From assembly GCA_019614645.1 (NCBI GenBank), contig JABWDB010000004.1:17050001-17114000 (forward strand): a stretch of DNA of 64,000 bases, written 5' to 3'. The notes below the pieces were generated by a model that was given only the letters and a program-made list of their open reading frames with translations, ran no database searches and was not told the DNA's origin. Below, piece after piece: positions 1 through 8,900 of this stretch. Origin of the DNA: Stratiolaelaps scimitus. Lineage: Eukaryota; Arthropoda; Arachnida; Mesostigmata; Laelapidae. Position numbers and translations under genes: made by a program. Numbering within the stretch: position 1 is the stretch's first letter; each line of letters opens with the position of its first letter.

Positions 1-900
1 TTCTCAACTGAAATCCAAGGAATTCTCACAGCAGTGACATCGAACTGTCCTTGCTGGGAGGTGATATTGAACATGTTCTGCAGGGAAGGCCCTTTTCACA
101 ACAGCTTCCGAGACCATAGAATGTGGCACGCATGTGGAGCTGGCGATACGCCTCGAACGGGAATGGGTCTCACTTCCGATGTCACGGATAAGAACAACTG
201 CCTGAACGAAATTCCTCCGCTTGGAAATATGCGGTACAGACCAACCGGTGCAGTTCAGAAAAGTACGAAACATCAAAAGCAAAAAAAAAACGGAGCTCCA
301 ACTGACCATGTTACTGCTTATCGCAAGCGGTTCACGCAAGCCAACAAGTAACATCATTTATTTCACTGGAAGTTGACAAGCTTCTTTATGAAATAGATTC
401 AATAGATCGCTGACTCAGATTATAGATTCAGCCAAAACAGAAGGACAACGCAATACATATGGTGGTTTAGTGACGGAACTGCAATGCTACAGTAGTACTT
501 AATGTTCTCGTAACGAAATAATGATAAAAGAATGACACAAATATTTAGAACATCAGAACATAATTGTTTGTACATATACACAGGTAGGCACAGATTTCGC
601 AAACTACAGTAATGTTATTAAAGCACTAGATGTTATCATGGCGAAATAGGTATGCGAAATATAAGGGAGATTAGCGACAACTATCTTGTCTTTCATATCT
701 GATCATTCACCTGCTACGAGATCTCAATCATCTGTCTTCAAAAGATGTAAAATATAGAATACGTTTTTGTAGTTTTTTTGAGCTGACCCCCAGCTCTACC
801 TTAACCTTTAAGTGTTACTATGAGAACCTGTCGAGGCCACCTTTGCTTATTTTCTCTACCTTACTCATACCTGGCAAGACTCCTCAGATAAAGAGAGATG
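1..900. other. Non-coding, no feature recognised
   Basis: The first 360 bp are open on both strands (105 and 117 codons) but show no domain and no splice-supported limits. The remainder is AT-rich with short ORFs only. Confidence 0.3.
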
Positions 901-975
901 ATCGGGTCCGACAGGATTTGATCCCACACATCCTTCCGGTCTAGCAATCCGAGACGCTCACCACTAGATAATCCT
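901..975 (-). repeat. tRNA-derived SINE-like segment
   Basis: On the minus strand, an A-box-like TAGTGGTGAGCG (plus 954-967) is followed about 30 nt later by a B-box-like GGGATCAAATCC (plus 914-925). This spacing and order are those of a tRNA-derived Pol III promoter. The acceptor stem does not close, so it is not a tRNA gene. Confidence 0.5.
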
Positions 976-1904
976 TTGAGAGCTCCTTAGCTTATCCTTC
1001 TAGATAAGCTTTTGTAGTTTAAAAACACACAAACGACCTAATATGCTCCAAACTAGATGATTCACAAGAGGTCGAAGTGGTTCAGACGTGACACAATGCC
1101 AGCTGTTTGATGAAATGCTTAATCCTCCACCGCCGGCATATTAACTCATTGAATAGATCGGTGACGGGGCAGGACGCTATGTTTTAACTGGCCTGACAGA
1201 GGTTTTGCCTCTGAACCTTCATTACCTGATACTCTACATGTAGATCCAGGCGACGGCAGAGGAAGCCGTCGGTACTCCGACCCATGCGCGTATACTGCCG
1301 TGATTAGCTCCCGCTGCTGTCGTTATCCCTGCACCGGAAAGGGAATCGCTAAAGATAAAACATGGCCAGCAATAGCGAGAAGCGGGCGAGTGGTGATCTA
1401 AAGACCTTTCGAGTGGTTGGTTCCCCGCACTCGAGCTTAGTCGGACTGCCAGTCGAACCCCTAAGCAAGCGACCTTCTACGCTCGGCTGTACATAGCGGG
1501 CCTGTGTGAACAGGGTGTTCACACTGGGCTTCTATTTCGCTCATTCGAATCTCGGAAGGAGGGGCGGGTAGATGGATAGCAATCAACGTCGTGTGTTCTT
1601 GCGATACTCAACTTTGGAATGGAAATGGACGAGTTCAATTTAAACATAGCGCGCTCTAAGGAGAACTCGGATCGGTTGAGTGCCGCTTTGCCTGCTTCGG
1701 AACGAGGACCCGATTTGATATTTTGGAATAATGCTGACAGGGTCAGTAGTGACTAATGAGTGCAATAGGCAGATCCTATGGTCGTAGTGTTACTTGCAGA
1801 TGTAGGTGGAGAGAAGGACAGGTAAACACATAAATTATATATGGATTTTATTATATAAAATGCTTACCAAGTAAGGATGGAAATCCCACGAGCACACACA
1901 TATA
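976..1904. other. Non-coding, possibly old repeat
   Basis: The 1,100-1,600 part is GC-richer than its flanks and contains small inverted repeats (GACGGC...GCCGTC near 1255; GTGTGAACAGGGTGTTCACAC near 1503). I could not assign it to a family. Confidence 0.3.
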
Positions 1905-1996
1905 TAATAATAACGCTTTATTTCAAAGGTTAGGTTTAACAATATCTGAGTTAGCCGCTATGTGTTTGCCAAGAAGAGGTCATATGTTTGAAAAAG

Positions 1997-4771
1997 CTAC
2001 CCATCACGTAGGGCTCGAGACACTCTCCAAGGAAATAAGTCATTTACACATTGTTTCTTAGCTATGAATTTAGGTAAGACATTTATACCAGCTCTGGTAG
2101 CCGTCACAGTCACATCAAACATTGCACTCATTAGCATGGGAAGATGTTTACCAATACAAATATATGTGCGCTTATCTATATTGTCAAATTTAGCCAATAT
2201 TGGCATTATATTCACTTCCTCCCTCGTACATTGACATTTAAAAGCGACGCGTTTCACGAATTTATCCCCCACTTTTTGCAGCCTCTCTTTGTCCAGTTTT
2301 AATCCTGGGTACCATACTGGCGCTGCATACGTCATAATGGGTTCAACATAAATCTTAAAAAGTTTAACAAATAGGGCCGGGTCGTTCACTACGAAAGAAC
2401 GTAATATCCAGTTCGCACGGCGCGTTGCACGAAGCACAACATCCGTAACATGATCAGTATATTTCAATGTGGTTGAGGTAATTACTCCTAAGTCGCGCAT
2501 TGTTTCGGCAGAGCGCAGAGGATGTCCACCAATTCTATACACATGTTTGGGATTTCCGTGACCAAAGTGTAGTACTGCACATTTTTCAATTGATAGTTTT
2601 AGATCAAGGCCCAAGGTCCATTCCAGGAACTGATCTAGGGCATTTTGAAGTTGTGCCCTCTCATGGTCCGTGTCAACTTTAGAATAAATTTTTACGTCAT
2701 CTGCATATATCTTAACGGATATGGATTGCGGTAATATATACATTATGGAATTTATGTACATTATATACATCAGAGGACCTAGTATCGTTCCCTGAGGACA
2801 GCCGGACGTCACTCGCGCAGTATTGGAGTATTTGCTGTTCACCCGCACCCTGAAGGTCCTATCACGAAGGAAGTCTTTTATCCATTTTACGAGAAGATCA
2901 CCAACTCCGAAGAAGGGCAGGATCTTGAGGAGTTTCGAGTGAGTCACCCGTTCGAAGGCTGACTTGAAGTCGAAATAAACAACGTCGAAACGATTTGATC
3001 TATTGACATCCCTTGCCCAATCGAACTGCGTTTCTAGAAGTTGCAGAGTCGTACTCCTTCCTGGGCGGTAGGCGAATTGGGCGTTGGATATTAGGCCTTG
3101 CTTGTTGGCATTTTCATATACAGACTTGCAAATTATGCTCTCAAGGATCTTGCATGCAACAACCGTCAGCGACACGGGCCTCTTATTCGTTGGTTCTGCT
3201 GTATGTCCCTTTTTGTGGACGGGGCACACTACAGCGGTGCGGAATTTATCAGGCACTTCGGAGCGATCTAACGACTGTCTAAAGATGAACGAGAGTGGGA
3301 CACACACTGCAATGCCCAGCTTTTTGAAGACGTACGATGGAATACCATCGGGTGTCGTGCTGGTTTTTGACTGTAGCTTTTTGAGATGTGCAAGAATGTT
3401 TGCAGGACACACATCAACGTCATGCACTATGTGTTGGAGAGGCCCTTCGGGGAGACGAGGTGGCACTCTCAGATCACGGTCGGCAAGCTCTCTACTAGAG
3501 GGATATGTGTCCTCGAAGACGGTTTTCAGGATCTGCGCCTTTTCGAAGTCGTCCGTTGTAAAGGTTCCATCTGGACGCTTTATGGAAGAAAGAGAATCCT
3601 TCACGACTACCCTCTTACGTATATAGTTGTGAATTATTTTAGTGTCATTCCTACGAAGAATTTCATACTCGGTAACCACACGCTGTCGTCTTGTCACCCT
3701 GGTGATTTCTTTCTGAAGATATGTGATTTTACCTGCGCATGTTTCAGTTTCTAATGATTGGTACAGATTCGCTAAATGGTTGTCGATCCGTGATTTTCTC
3801 GTTCCTCTGAGGGGAATATACTTGTCGATTAAGCGATGCATTTCTTCTATAAACAAGTCATACATAGCAGAGACACTACTACAGTTTTCGAAGAAAGACC
3901 ACCAGTCAACCTGATCCAGCGCTGCTTGTATTGCTATGTAATTTCCTTTCACGTAATCTGGTACTTTAGGCATGGCGCGTTCTTCCAGAGTACATCCGGT
4001 GACAAGAAATTTAACCATGTCATGATCGGATCCAATTGGGTTTGGAAGTACTTCAACGCACGCTACTGAGTCATCATTACACAGGACAATATCCAGAAGA
4101 GACGAAGAGGTAGACGTGTGCCGAGTCGGATTTGTGACGAACTGTTGCAAGCCTTTTTCCGCGCAGAAGTTTAAGAGAATAGATTGTCTGGACTCATCGG
4201 CAACAATTCCAGTTGCGCTGAGTGTGTTCCAGTCTATTTGCGCTTGATTCAGGTCGCCTGCAATGACGCAGGTTTCATCAACCTTAATTATAGAGCCGAG
4301 TTCCTCAGTCAATTTTTTCATACGTTCAACTAGATCTTGTGCAGAACCAGTCGGTGAGAAATATGTCACCGCCATACGAATTACTCGATTTGGGAGAGTG
4401 ATGATACAGGCTGCTATCTCAGAGAAGAAGTTCACATTTATTTCTATACATGGTAGTTTACTTTTCACAAGAATAAGTACTCCTCCGCCTCTTGATACCC
4501 TGTCTTTTCTAATCACAACAAAGTGGCCGCCGCAACTCAGTTCGGCTGAAGTTACATGGTCTTCGGAGAGCCAACTCTCAGTGATTAGGGCGATATCAAC
4601 ATCGTGATATTTAAGAAACGCATGAAGGGAGTCAATAGCTCCTTGTTTGCGGAGTGACCGCGCATTCAGACAAAGGCATTTGAGATCTTTATGCACAGAG
4701 GGTGCCGATGATCTCGAAGGGAGGGTTGTGATCTTGTCATGGCATGAGTGGGAAGAGCAGCAAGGACGTAG
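1997..4771 (-). CDS. LINE ORF2 polyprotein: APE endonuclease and reverse transcriptase
   Basis: This is the enzyme that nicks target DNA and copies the element RNA (target-primed reverse transcription). The frame opens right after the ORF1 stop and runs to 1997. Numbering from the GTG codon at 4696 gives 899 residues. Endonuclease motifs: N11 in LCLNARSL, E40 in ITESW, AGDLNQAQIDW, and SDHD near 225. RT motifs: D576 in YFDFKSAF (motif A; AFE replaces the usual AFD), SGCPQG at 631-636 (motif B), YADD at 664-667 (motif C). The C-terminal part has the CR1-type segment beginning LFKIYVEPIMTYAAPVW. There is no ATG until residue 108, inside the endonuclease, so initiation must depend on ORF1 readthrough or a non-AUG start. 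No frameshift or internal stop is seen. Confidence 0.92.
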   Translation of the reverse strand, partial: LRPCCSSHSCHDKITTLPSRSSAPSVHKDLKCLCLNARSLRKQGAIDSLHAFLKYHDVDIALITESWLSEDHVTSAELSCGGHFVVIRKDRVSRGGGVLILVKSKLPCIEINVNFFSEIAACIITLPNRVIRMAVTYFSPTGSAQDLVERMKKLTEELGSIIKVDETCVIAGDLNQAQIDWNTLSATGIVADESRQSILLNFCAEKGLQQFVTNPTRHTSTSSSLLDIVLCNDDSVACVEVLPNPIGSDHDMVKFLVTGCTLEERAMPKVPDYVKGNYIAIQAALDQVDWWSFFENCSSVSAMYDLFIEEMHRLIDKYIPLRGTRKSRIDNHLANLYQSLETETCAGKITYLQKEITRVTRRQRVVTEYEILRRNDTKIIHNYIRKRVVVKDSLSSIKRPDGTFTTDDFEKAQILKTVFEDTYPSSRELADRDLRVPPRLPEGPLQHIVHDVDVCPANILAHLKKLQSKTSTTPDGIPSYVFKKLGIAVCVPLSFIFRQSLDRSEVPDKFRTAVVCPVHKKGHTAEPTNKRPVSLTVVACKILESIICKSVYENANKQGLISNAQFAYRPGRSTTLQLLETQFDWARDVNRSNRFDVVYFDFKSAFERVTHSKLLKILPFFGVGDLLVKWIKDFLRDRTFRVRVNSKYSNTARVTSGCPQGTILGPLMYIMYINSIMYILPQSISVKIYADDVKIYSKVDTDHERAQLQNALDQFLEWTLGLDLKLSIEKCAVLHFGHGNPKHVYRIGGHPLRSAETMRDLGVITSTTLKYTDHVTDVVLRATRRANWILRSFVVNDPALFVKLFKIYVEPIMTYAAPVWYPGLKLDKERLQKVGDKFVKRVAFKCQCTREEVNIMPILAKFDNIDKRTYICIGKHLPMLMSAMFDVTVTATRAGINVLPKFIAKKQCVNDLFPWRVSRALRDG

Positions 4772-4774
4772 TCA
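4766..4774 (-). promoter_or_regulatory. Candidate translational readthrough site UGA CUA between ORF1 and ORF2
   Basis: The ORF1 stop is TGA at 4774-4772 on the minus strand, followed by CTA CGT. ORF1 and ORF2 are in the same frame (4696 and 5941 differ by a multiple of three) and this is the only stop between them. UGA followed by CUA is a well-known leaky-stop context in viruses and some animal genes. Readthrough is inferred and not shown. Confidence 0.55.
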
Positions 4775-5767
4775 AGCAACCGGGAAGGATTCAATAACGA
4801 TGCTATCGCGGAGTGGTCCTCGGAAGTGGGAGATTTCAGTGTCGTTTTCCCAGAGACCATCTGCAATGGCGTTATCATAGTCTACATCTAATACTTCCAC
4901 ATAGAAGCTGCTGTCACGGCTTCGCGTTTTTATTTTCTTTACAGCTATCGGATGTACATTTCCTTCGCTTTTGAGATGATCGTATAGTGCTTTAGCCGTC
5001 ACGCTAGAACACATCTTCGAAAAGTACAGTTTCCGAACATTTAGCCTGGCATTTATTGACGGTAGACGACTCGAGCCTTGTGTAATGTTGTCACTAGGTT
5101 CAGATGCGTTGTGTGCAATTCTTTTTATTAGAGCACTTTTTCTGGGAGCCGTTCTTTTGTTTACACTATTTTCACCATGGACGGTACGGTCGAGAGTGCG
5201 CCCGTTAGTGCTGCGACTTCTGCTTTTAGTTCGCAGAGATTGAGTAGGCAGACGAACACGACTTTCGGATCTGTATCGTTCACGGGTGCCATTCTTGCCA
5301 AATTTTTGGAGCTCTTCGATTCGTTTAATTAACCGGTTGTTTTTCATAGTCAGAGTTCCGACCGAAGTACGTAGCTCGTCATTTGTTTGTTGCAGATGGT
5401 CAACTTTATTGCGTAATTCCTTGAGCTCACGTAGAATTATTCGAAGGATATTAGTGTTACTAGGTTCTGTTGCAGACGTTCCATTGTTTTCATCTGTGCA
5501 TATGTCCACATCGTTCATTCCGTCATCTGTGCTTAAGCAAAAGTAACATTTTACTGAATTAATTTTGATCTTGTCATTAAGATCAGCAGATGTGAGACCG
5601 CTACAACGAAGGTGAATCCAGTCTTTGCAAAGAGTGCATTTGACACTGGTTTCTTTCCTTGTCAGTATAGGTTGTTTGCAATTTGGACAGCTGGAACGCG
5701 TACGTTTGTGTGTTTGTTGACTGTGTTCAGTTGTTGTTACTGCCATCTCCGCCTTGCGTTTGGACAT
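4772..5767 (-). CDS. LINE ORF1 protein: PHD finger, coiled coil, RRM-like C-terminus
   Basis: This 331-residue protein is predicted to bind RNA and assemble the retrotransposon particle. The first plausible ATG is at 5767 (MSKRKAEMAV); the frame is open further upstream but only from a GTG. A Cys4-His-Cys3 zinc finger uses C27/C30, C44/C47, H52/C55 and C74/C77, which is PHD spacing. A leucine-rich heptad region at about 107-157 should form a coiled coil. An Arg/Ser/Thr-rich basic stretch follows (about 158-220). The last 90 residues look like the RRM-like fold of PHD-type CR1/L2 ORF1 proteins, with a final hydrophobic strand ending HFRG. The stop is TGA at 4774-4772 and is followed in frame by CTA and then ORF2. 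Function is from family knowledge; domain limits are approximate. Confidence 0.85.
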   Translation of the reverse strand: MSKRKAEMAVTTTEHSQQTHKRTRSSCPNCKQPILTRKETSVKCTLCKDWIHLRCSGLTSADLNDKIKINSVKCYFCLSTDDGMNDVDICTDENNGTSATEPSNTNILRIILRELKELRNKVDHLQQTNDELRTSVGTLTMKNNRLIKRIEELQKFGKNGTRERYRSESRVRLPTQSLRTKSRSRSTNGRTLDRTVHGENSVNKRTAPRKSALIKRIAHNASEPSDNITQGSSRLPSINARLNVRKLYFSKMCSSVTAKALYDHLKSEGNVHPIAVKKIKTRSRDSSFYVEVLDVDYDNAIADGLWENDTEISHFRGPLRDSIVIESFPVA

Positions 5768-6168
5768 ATGTAGTGCGCCACCCACCGGCAAGTCGATACT
5801 ACGGTATGTAAACAACAATAGAAGGAACAACAGCAGAGCGTTCACAAGTTGCCACTCCCGATATTTAGGGACCAGTTCCAGACACTCACTACTTAACAAT
5901 CCTGTGTAGCTGCACGCGCTATGGTTATGTACCGTTATCACACGTGGAGCAAGTTACACCACCAAATTGAAATTGCGCCTGGGAATAGTATTCACACTAG
6001 GTATGTTGCCGAATATAGTACCGTTAGATGCTTGACGCCAGTCTGGGGGTGTTATGTAACGGTATGGTGGTTGACAGGATAATTAACACAGCAGGAAGAG
6101 CAGATTTCAAGGAGCCGACCTGAGGCACGACCACAGTCGATGAGGGTAAACAACGGAACTATATACGG

Positions 6169-6213
6169 ATATATATATATATATATATATATAGGAAGGA
6201 TACAACGGATACA

Positions 6214-6243
<30 letters not shown>
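6169..6243. repeat. Paired (TA)n microsatellites around a GGATACAAC tandem
   Basis: Two TA tracts (about 6169-6193 and 6219-6243) flank GGAAGGATACAACGGATACAACGGA. Each tract is followed by TATAGGAAG, which suggests an unequal-exchange duplication. Confidence 0.8.
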
Positions 6244-6244
<1 letters not shown>

Positions 6245-7579
6245 GGAAGTGATGCAACAGGCTGATGAGGTTCATTAGCCGGTGAAAGAAAAAGCGTAGA
6301 CCTTCGACGGGTGAAGAAAAGAAACGAAAGGTAGAGGAGAGGCACTTGATGTCGTCACCAGCGAGATAGATGCCGTCCATCCAACTGATAAAGTAATACT
6401 AAAGCGATAACGGCCATCGCATCTTCCAGGTCCACCTTCGCCGTACGGTCACAAGTGATACATACATATATATACACTTATCCCTCATAGCATCCCGTTA
6501 CGAGCATCATTCGCTTTACGTTGCTTGGTCGCACTTTATATGTCCACCACTGTCGGCGGTCGGTCCCACCCAATCAGCTCGCACATCAGTGGGCACCAGG
6601 TACATGTCAGTGAGCCGAAGAGATGGTTCGGGCCGATGCGTGTTTTGATGTTGCAATGCATCTCTGGCAATGCCTGTGGCTTAGTCATGATCTGAGACTG
6701 GGGGGAGGGGACGAGTGTCAATGCACAGGATGAAGCGGAGGCGAAACAAATCCTGATTGCGTGCTCGGACTGGAGTGGTGGAGACAGCACGATGACGCTG
6801 TGTTGTGACTATACTCCCATCATAACCGATGCGACCGATGGAGAGACTGATACTGCTTAGTGTGCTGGCAGCACGCGGGGCGATCGCCTAAATGACTTGA
6901 TTATCTATGGAGTTAGCGACCTATGGGGTGCGTCGTCACCAGCCACCATAGGCCTGTAGACTTCTCCCCCAACGACTGACCTACAAGGGGATATGTGCTG
7001 GACAATGCTACATGTAGCTATATATATATAGTTAAATGATTTATTAACACCTTGTTTAGATTGGTACACACACGCATTTATATTATATAAAACTACACAT
7101 AAACTAGGCGATATTATATTTTATATATGGTTTATATATATAATATATATGAGGGTGCAAAAGAAGAATCAGATATAAATATTTTACAGTTAGAATAAAT
7201 CCGAATGAAAATAATCTACGATGATCCAAAATGGTGCTGACACGATTATGTGAATAAGGAGATATAGGTGCCTGGATATAAGTTAACGCAATTGAGAGAA
7301 TCGTCCTTCGAGTACTTCGCCTGCATAAACTCTGGTGGGTCTGAGAGCCCTATATGGTGCTATTTGAATCTATCATACGTGAAAATATCGAACATTTGGA
7401 ACGCATGACCCTTGTAGGAGCCACACCTAATTATTACATGTAGATAACGCACGATCGATTTTGTCATTGCTTCTCCGCCAATTAGTCGGGTCTGAATGAT
7501 AGATTTGCAGATGCTAGTTAGCTGACGATGAGCGACTACTCTACACGCTGGTACGGACTCTTTCATCCTTTAATCGACG
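6244..7579. other. Non-coding
   Basis: A mixed-composition stretch (6.5-6.95 kb GC-richer) and then an AT-rich part with TATATAA runs at 7080-7150. No coding or RNA signal is recognised. Confidence 0.3.
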
Positions 7580-8900
7580 GTCTTGAACACTATCGAAGTG
7601 GTGCGCCGGTCGCGGGATGGGGAAGAGAGGCTCAGAGGGTCAGAAATTAAAAGATGCTCCAAATCGACGTACAGGCTGGTTTTACCCACGTACAGGCTGA
7701 CCTCCATGGGCAGAGCAGTCCACCTTGTGGCCACGAATGCCGCCCGACGCTCCTACCGGCTGTCGATACTACGAGAACTACTGCTACTCTCCCAGTTGGC
7801 TTGCTCGCCAGCCGCTCGCCTGTCTGCCTGCCTGCCTCCCTGCTCATTGGCCGTTACTCGCTCTTTGCATGTTTTCCCCATTTTTACCCCCACCTCTACT
7901 GGCCGCCATTGTCCAACTGGACCGATTGGTCGATACCATCGTGAGGGGTCTGCCACACTCCAGGCTATTGAGGTAGAATTTGTCTAGCAGCAAGCAGCTA
8001 GCTGGCTGGTGGCTTGCTGGCTGGGTGAGTGACCGACAGAGCAACCGGCCTACCGACCGACCGCCGGGCTGAGAGTTTGACAGTACCACCCCGCCCTATA
8101 TTGTGACCATGTCACCCACATCGCTCTGTTGACGAACACAGGGGGCGAACGGGACGAAAGACAGCGCGAGAGAGAGAGAGAGAACTCGTGCAGCAACGGC
8201 TTGAGAGAGGCGCGGGTAGTAGTGGAGTGATTCCTGCTGCTGCTAACCTAATAGTTTGGGGCTCACCCATCGACGCAAACATACATACACAGACAGACAC
8301 ACAAGACACATACACGTAGATACCCCCCTCTCATAACCCACGTCGACCCCTTCTAAATGCCTCAACCCCCGCGCAAACGACTGCACCTCCCAGCCTATTC
8401 CTCCTTCCCGCTAGACAATGAGTGGGCGAGATTGAGAGGGAAAAGTAGAGGCTGATCGGCGAGACCGCGACGGAATCTGAGGGCGAAAGGCTGGGTCATA
8501 TCTGATCAACTCAAGGTTGGAAGCCCGCCCCCGGAATGGACGGGGCTGATGGGGTGGGGCGAGCGCTCGGGGGCGTAATAAATCATCGCCGCTGCTTCCA
8601 CTGCGATCCCCAAAGTGTTGCCCGCAACCCCAAGACGGTCAGCAACCACCACTGAAGTCGTAGAGACTGCACCTCGGCTGCCTTTGCTCGTCCACAGCCC
8701 AGCCAGCTACGCGGCGCCCTGCCACCCGGTGACCAACTTGGCGTTAGGACAATGTTTTGTCCCCTCCCTCGATGGACAACTCTGCCAACACGCTATTCCA
8801 GCTCAGTGACGAAGATGGGGGAGCAGGCGGCTGAGGCGAGGCAAGGCAAACTCCACGCAGGAGTCAGGCACCCATAGCAGCCACAGGGCTGGGGTAAGAT
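7580..8900. other. GC-rich block, possible promoter or 5' exon region
   Basis: Base composition rises sharply. The block holds short direct repeats (GCCTGTCTGCCTGCCTGCC near 7820), a GA run and overlapping ORFs up to 134 codons on both strands. None has a recognisable domain, and overlapping open frames on both strands are expected in GC-rich DNA. It may be a CpG-rich promoter or untranslated exon of a gene outside the window. Confidence 0.3.
8168..8183. repeat. (GA)n microsatellite
   Basis: A short GA run inside the GC-rich block at 7.6-8.9 kb. Confidence 0.8.

Larger units (their letters stand above)
1905..5941 (-). mobile_element. Non-LTR (LINE) retrotransposon, CR1/L2-like, coding region intact
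   Basis: A minus-strand LINE carries ORF1 (PHD finger protein) and ORF2 (endonuclease plus reverse transcriptase). Both are open over their full length. Downstream of ORF2 there is a short 3' UTR of about 90 bp with an AATAAA signal (plus-strand tttatt at 1917-1922), followed by a TTATTATTATATA-like simple-sequence tail instead of a long poly(A). This is typical of CR1/L2 elements, which often end in short microsatellites. The 5' limit is not defined by the sequence; it lies at or beyond about 5.9 kb and before the TA tracts at 6169. I found no convincing target-site duplication. Clade assignment (CR1/L2/Rex1 group) rests on the PHD-containing ORF1, the ORF2 C-terminal region and the tail. 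It is by eye and not phylogenetic. Confidence 0.9.

Noticed and set aside
4666..4878. A 70-codon minus-strand ORF spanning the ORF1/ORF2 junction
   Set aside because: It is in a different frame from both LINE ORFs and has no domain; it is a shadow.
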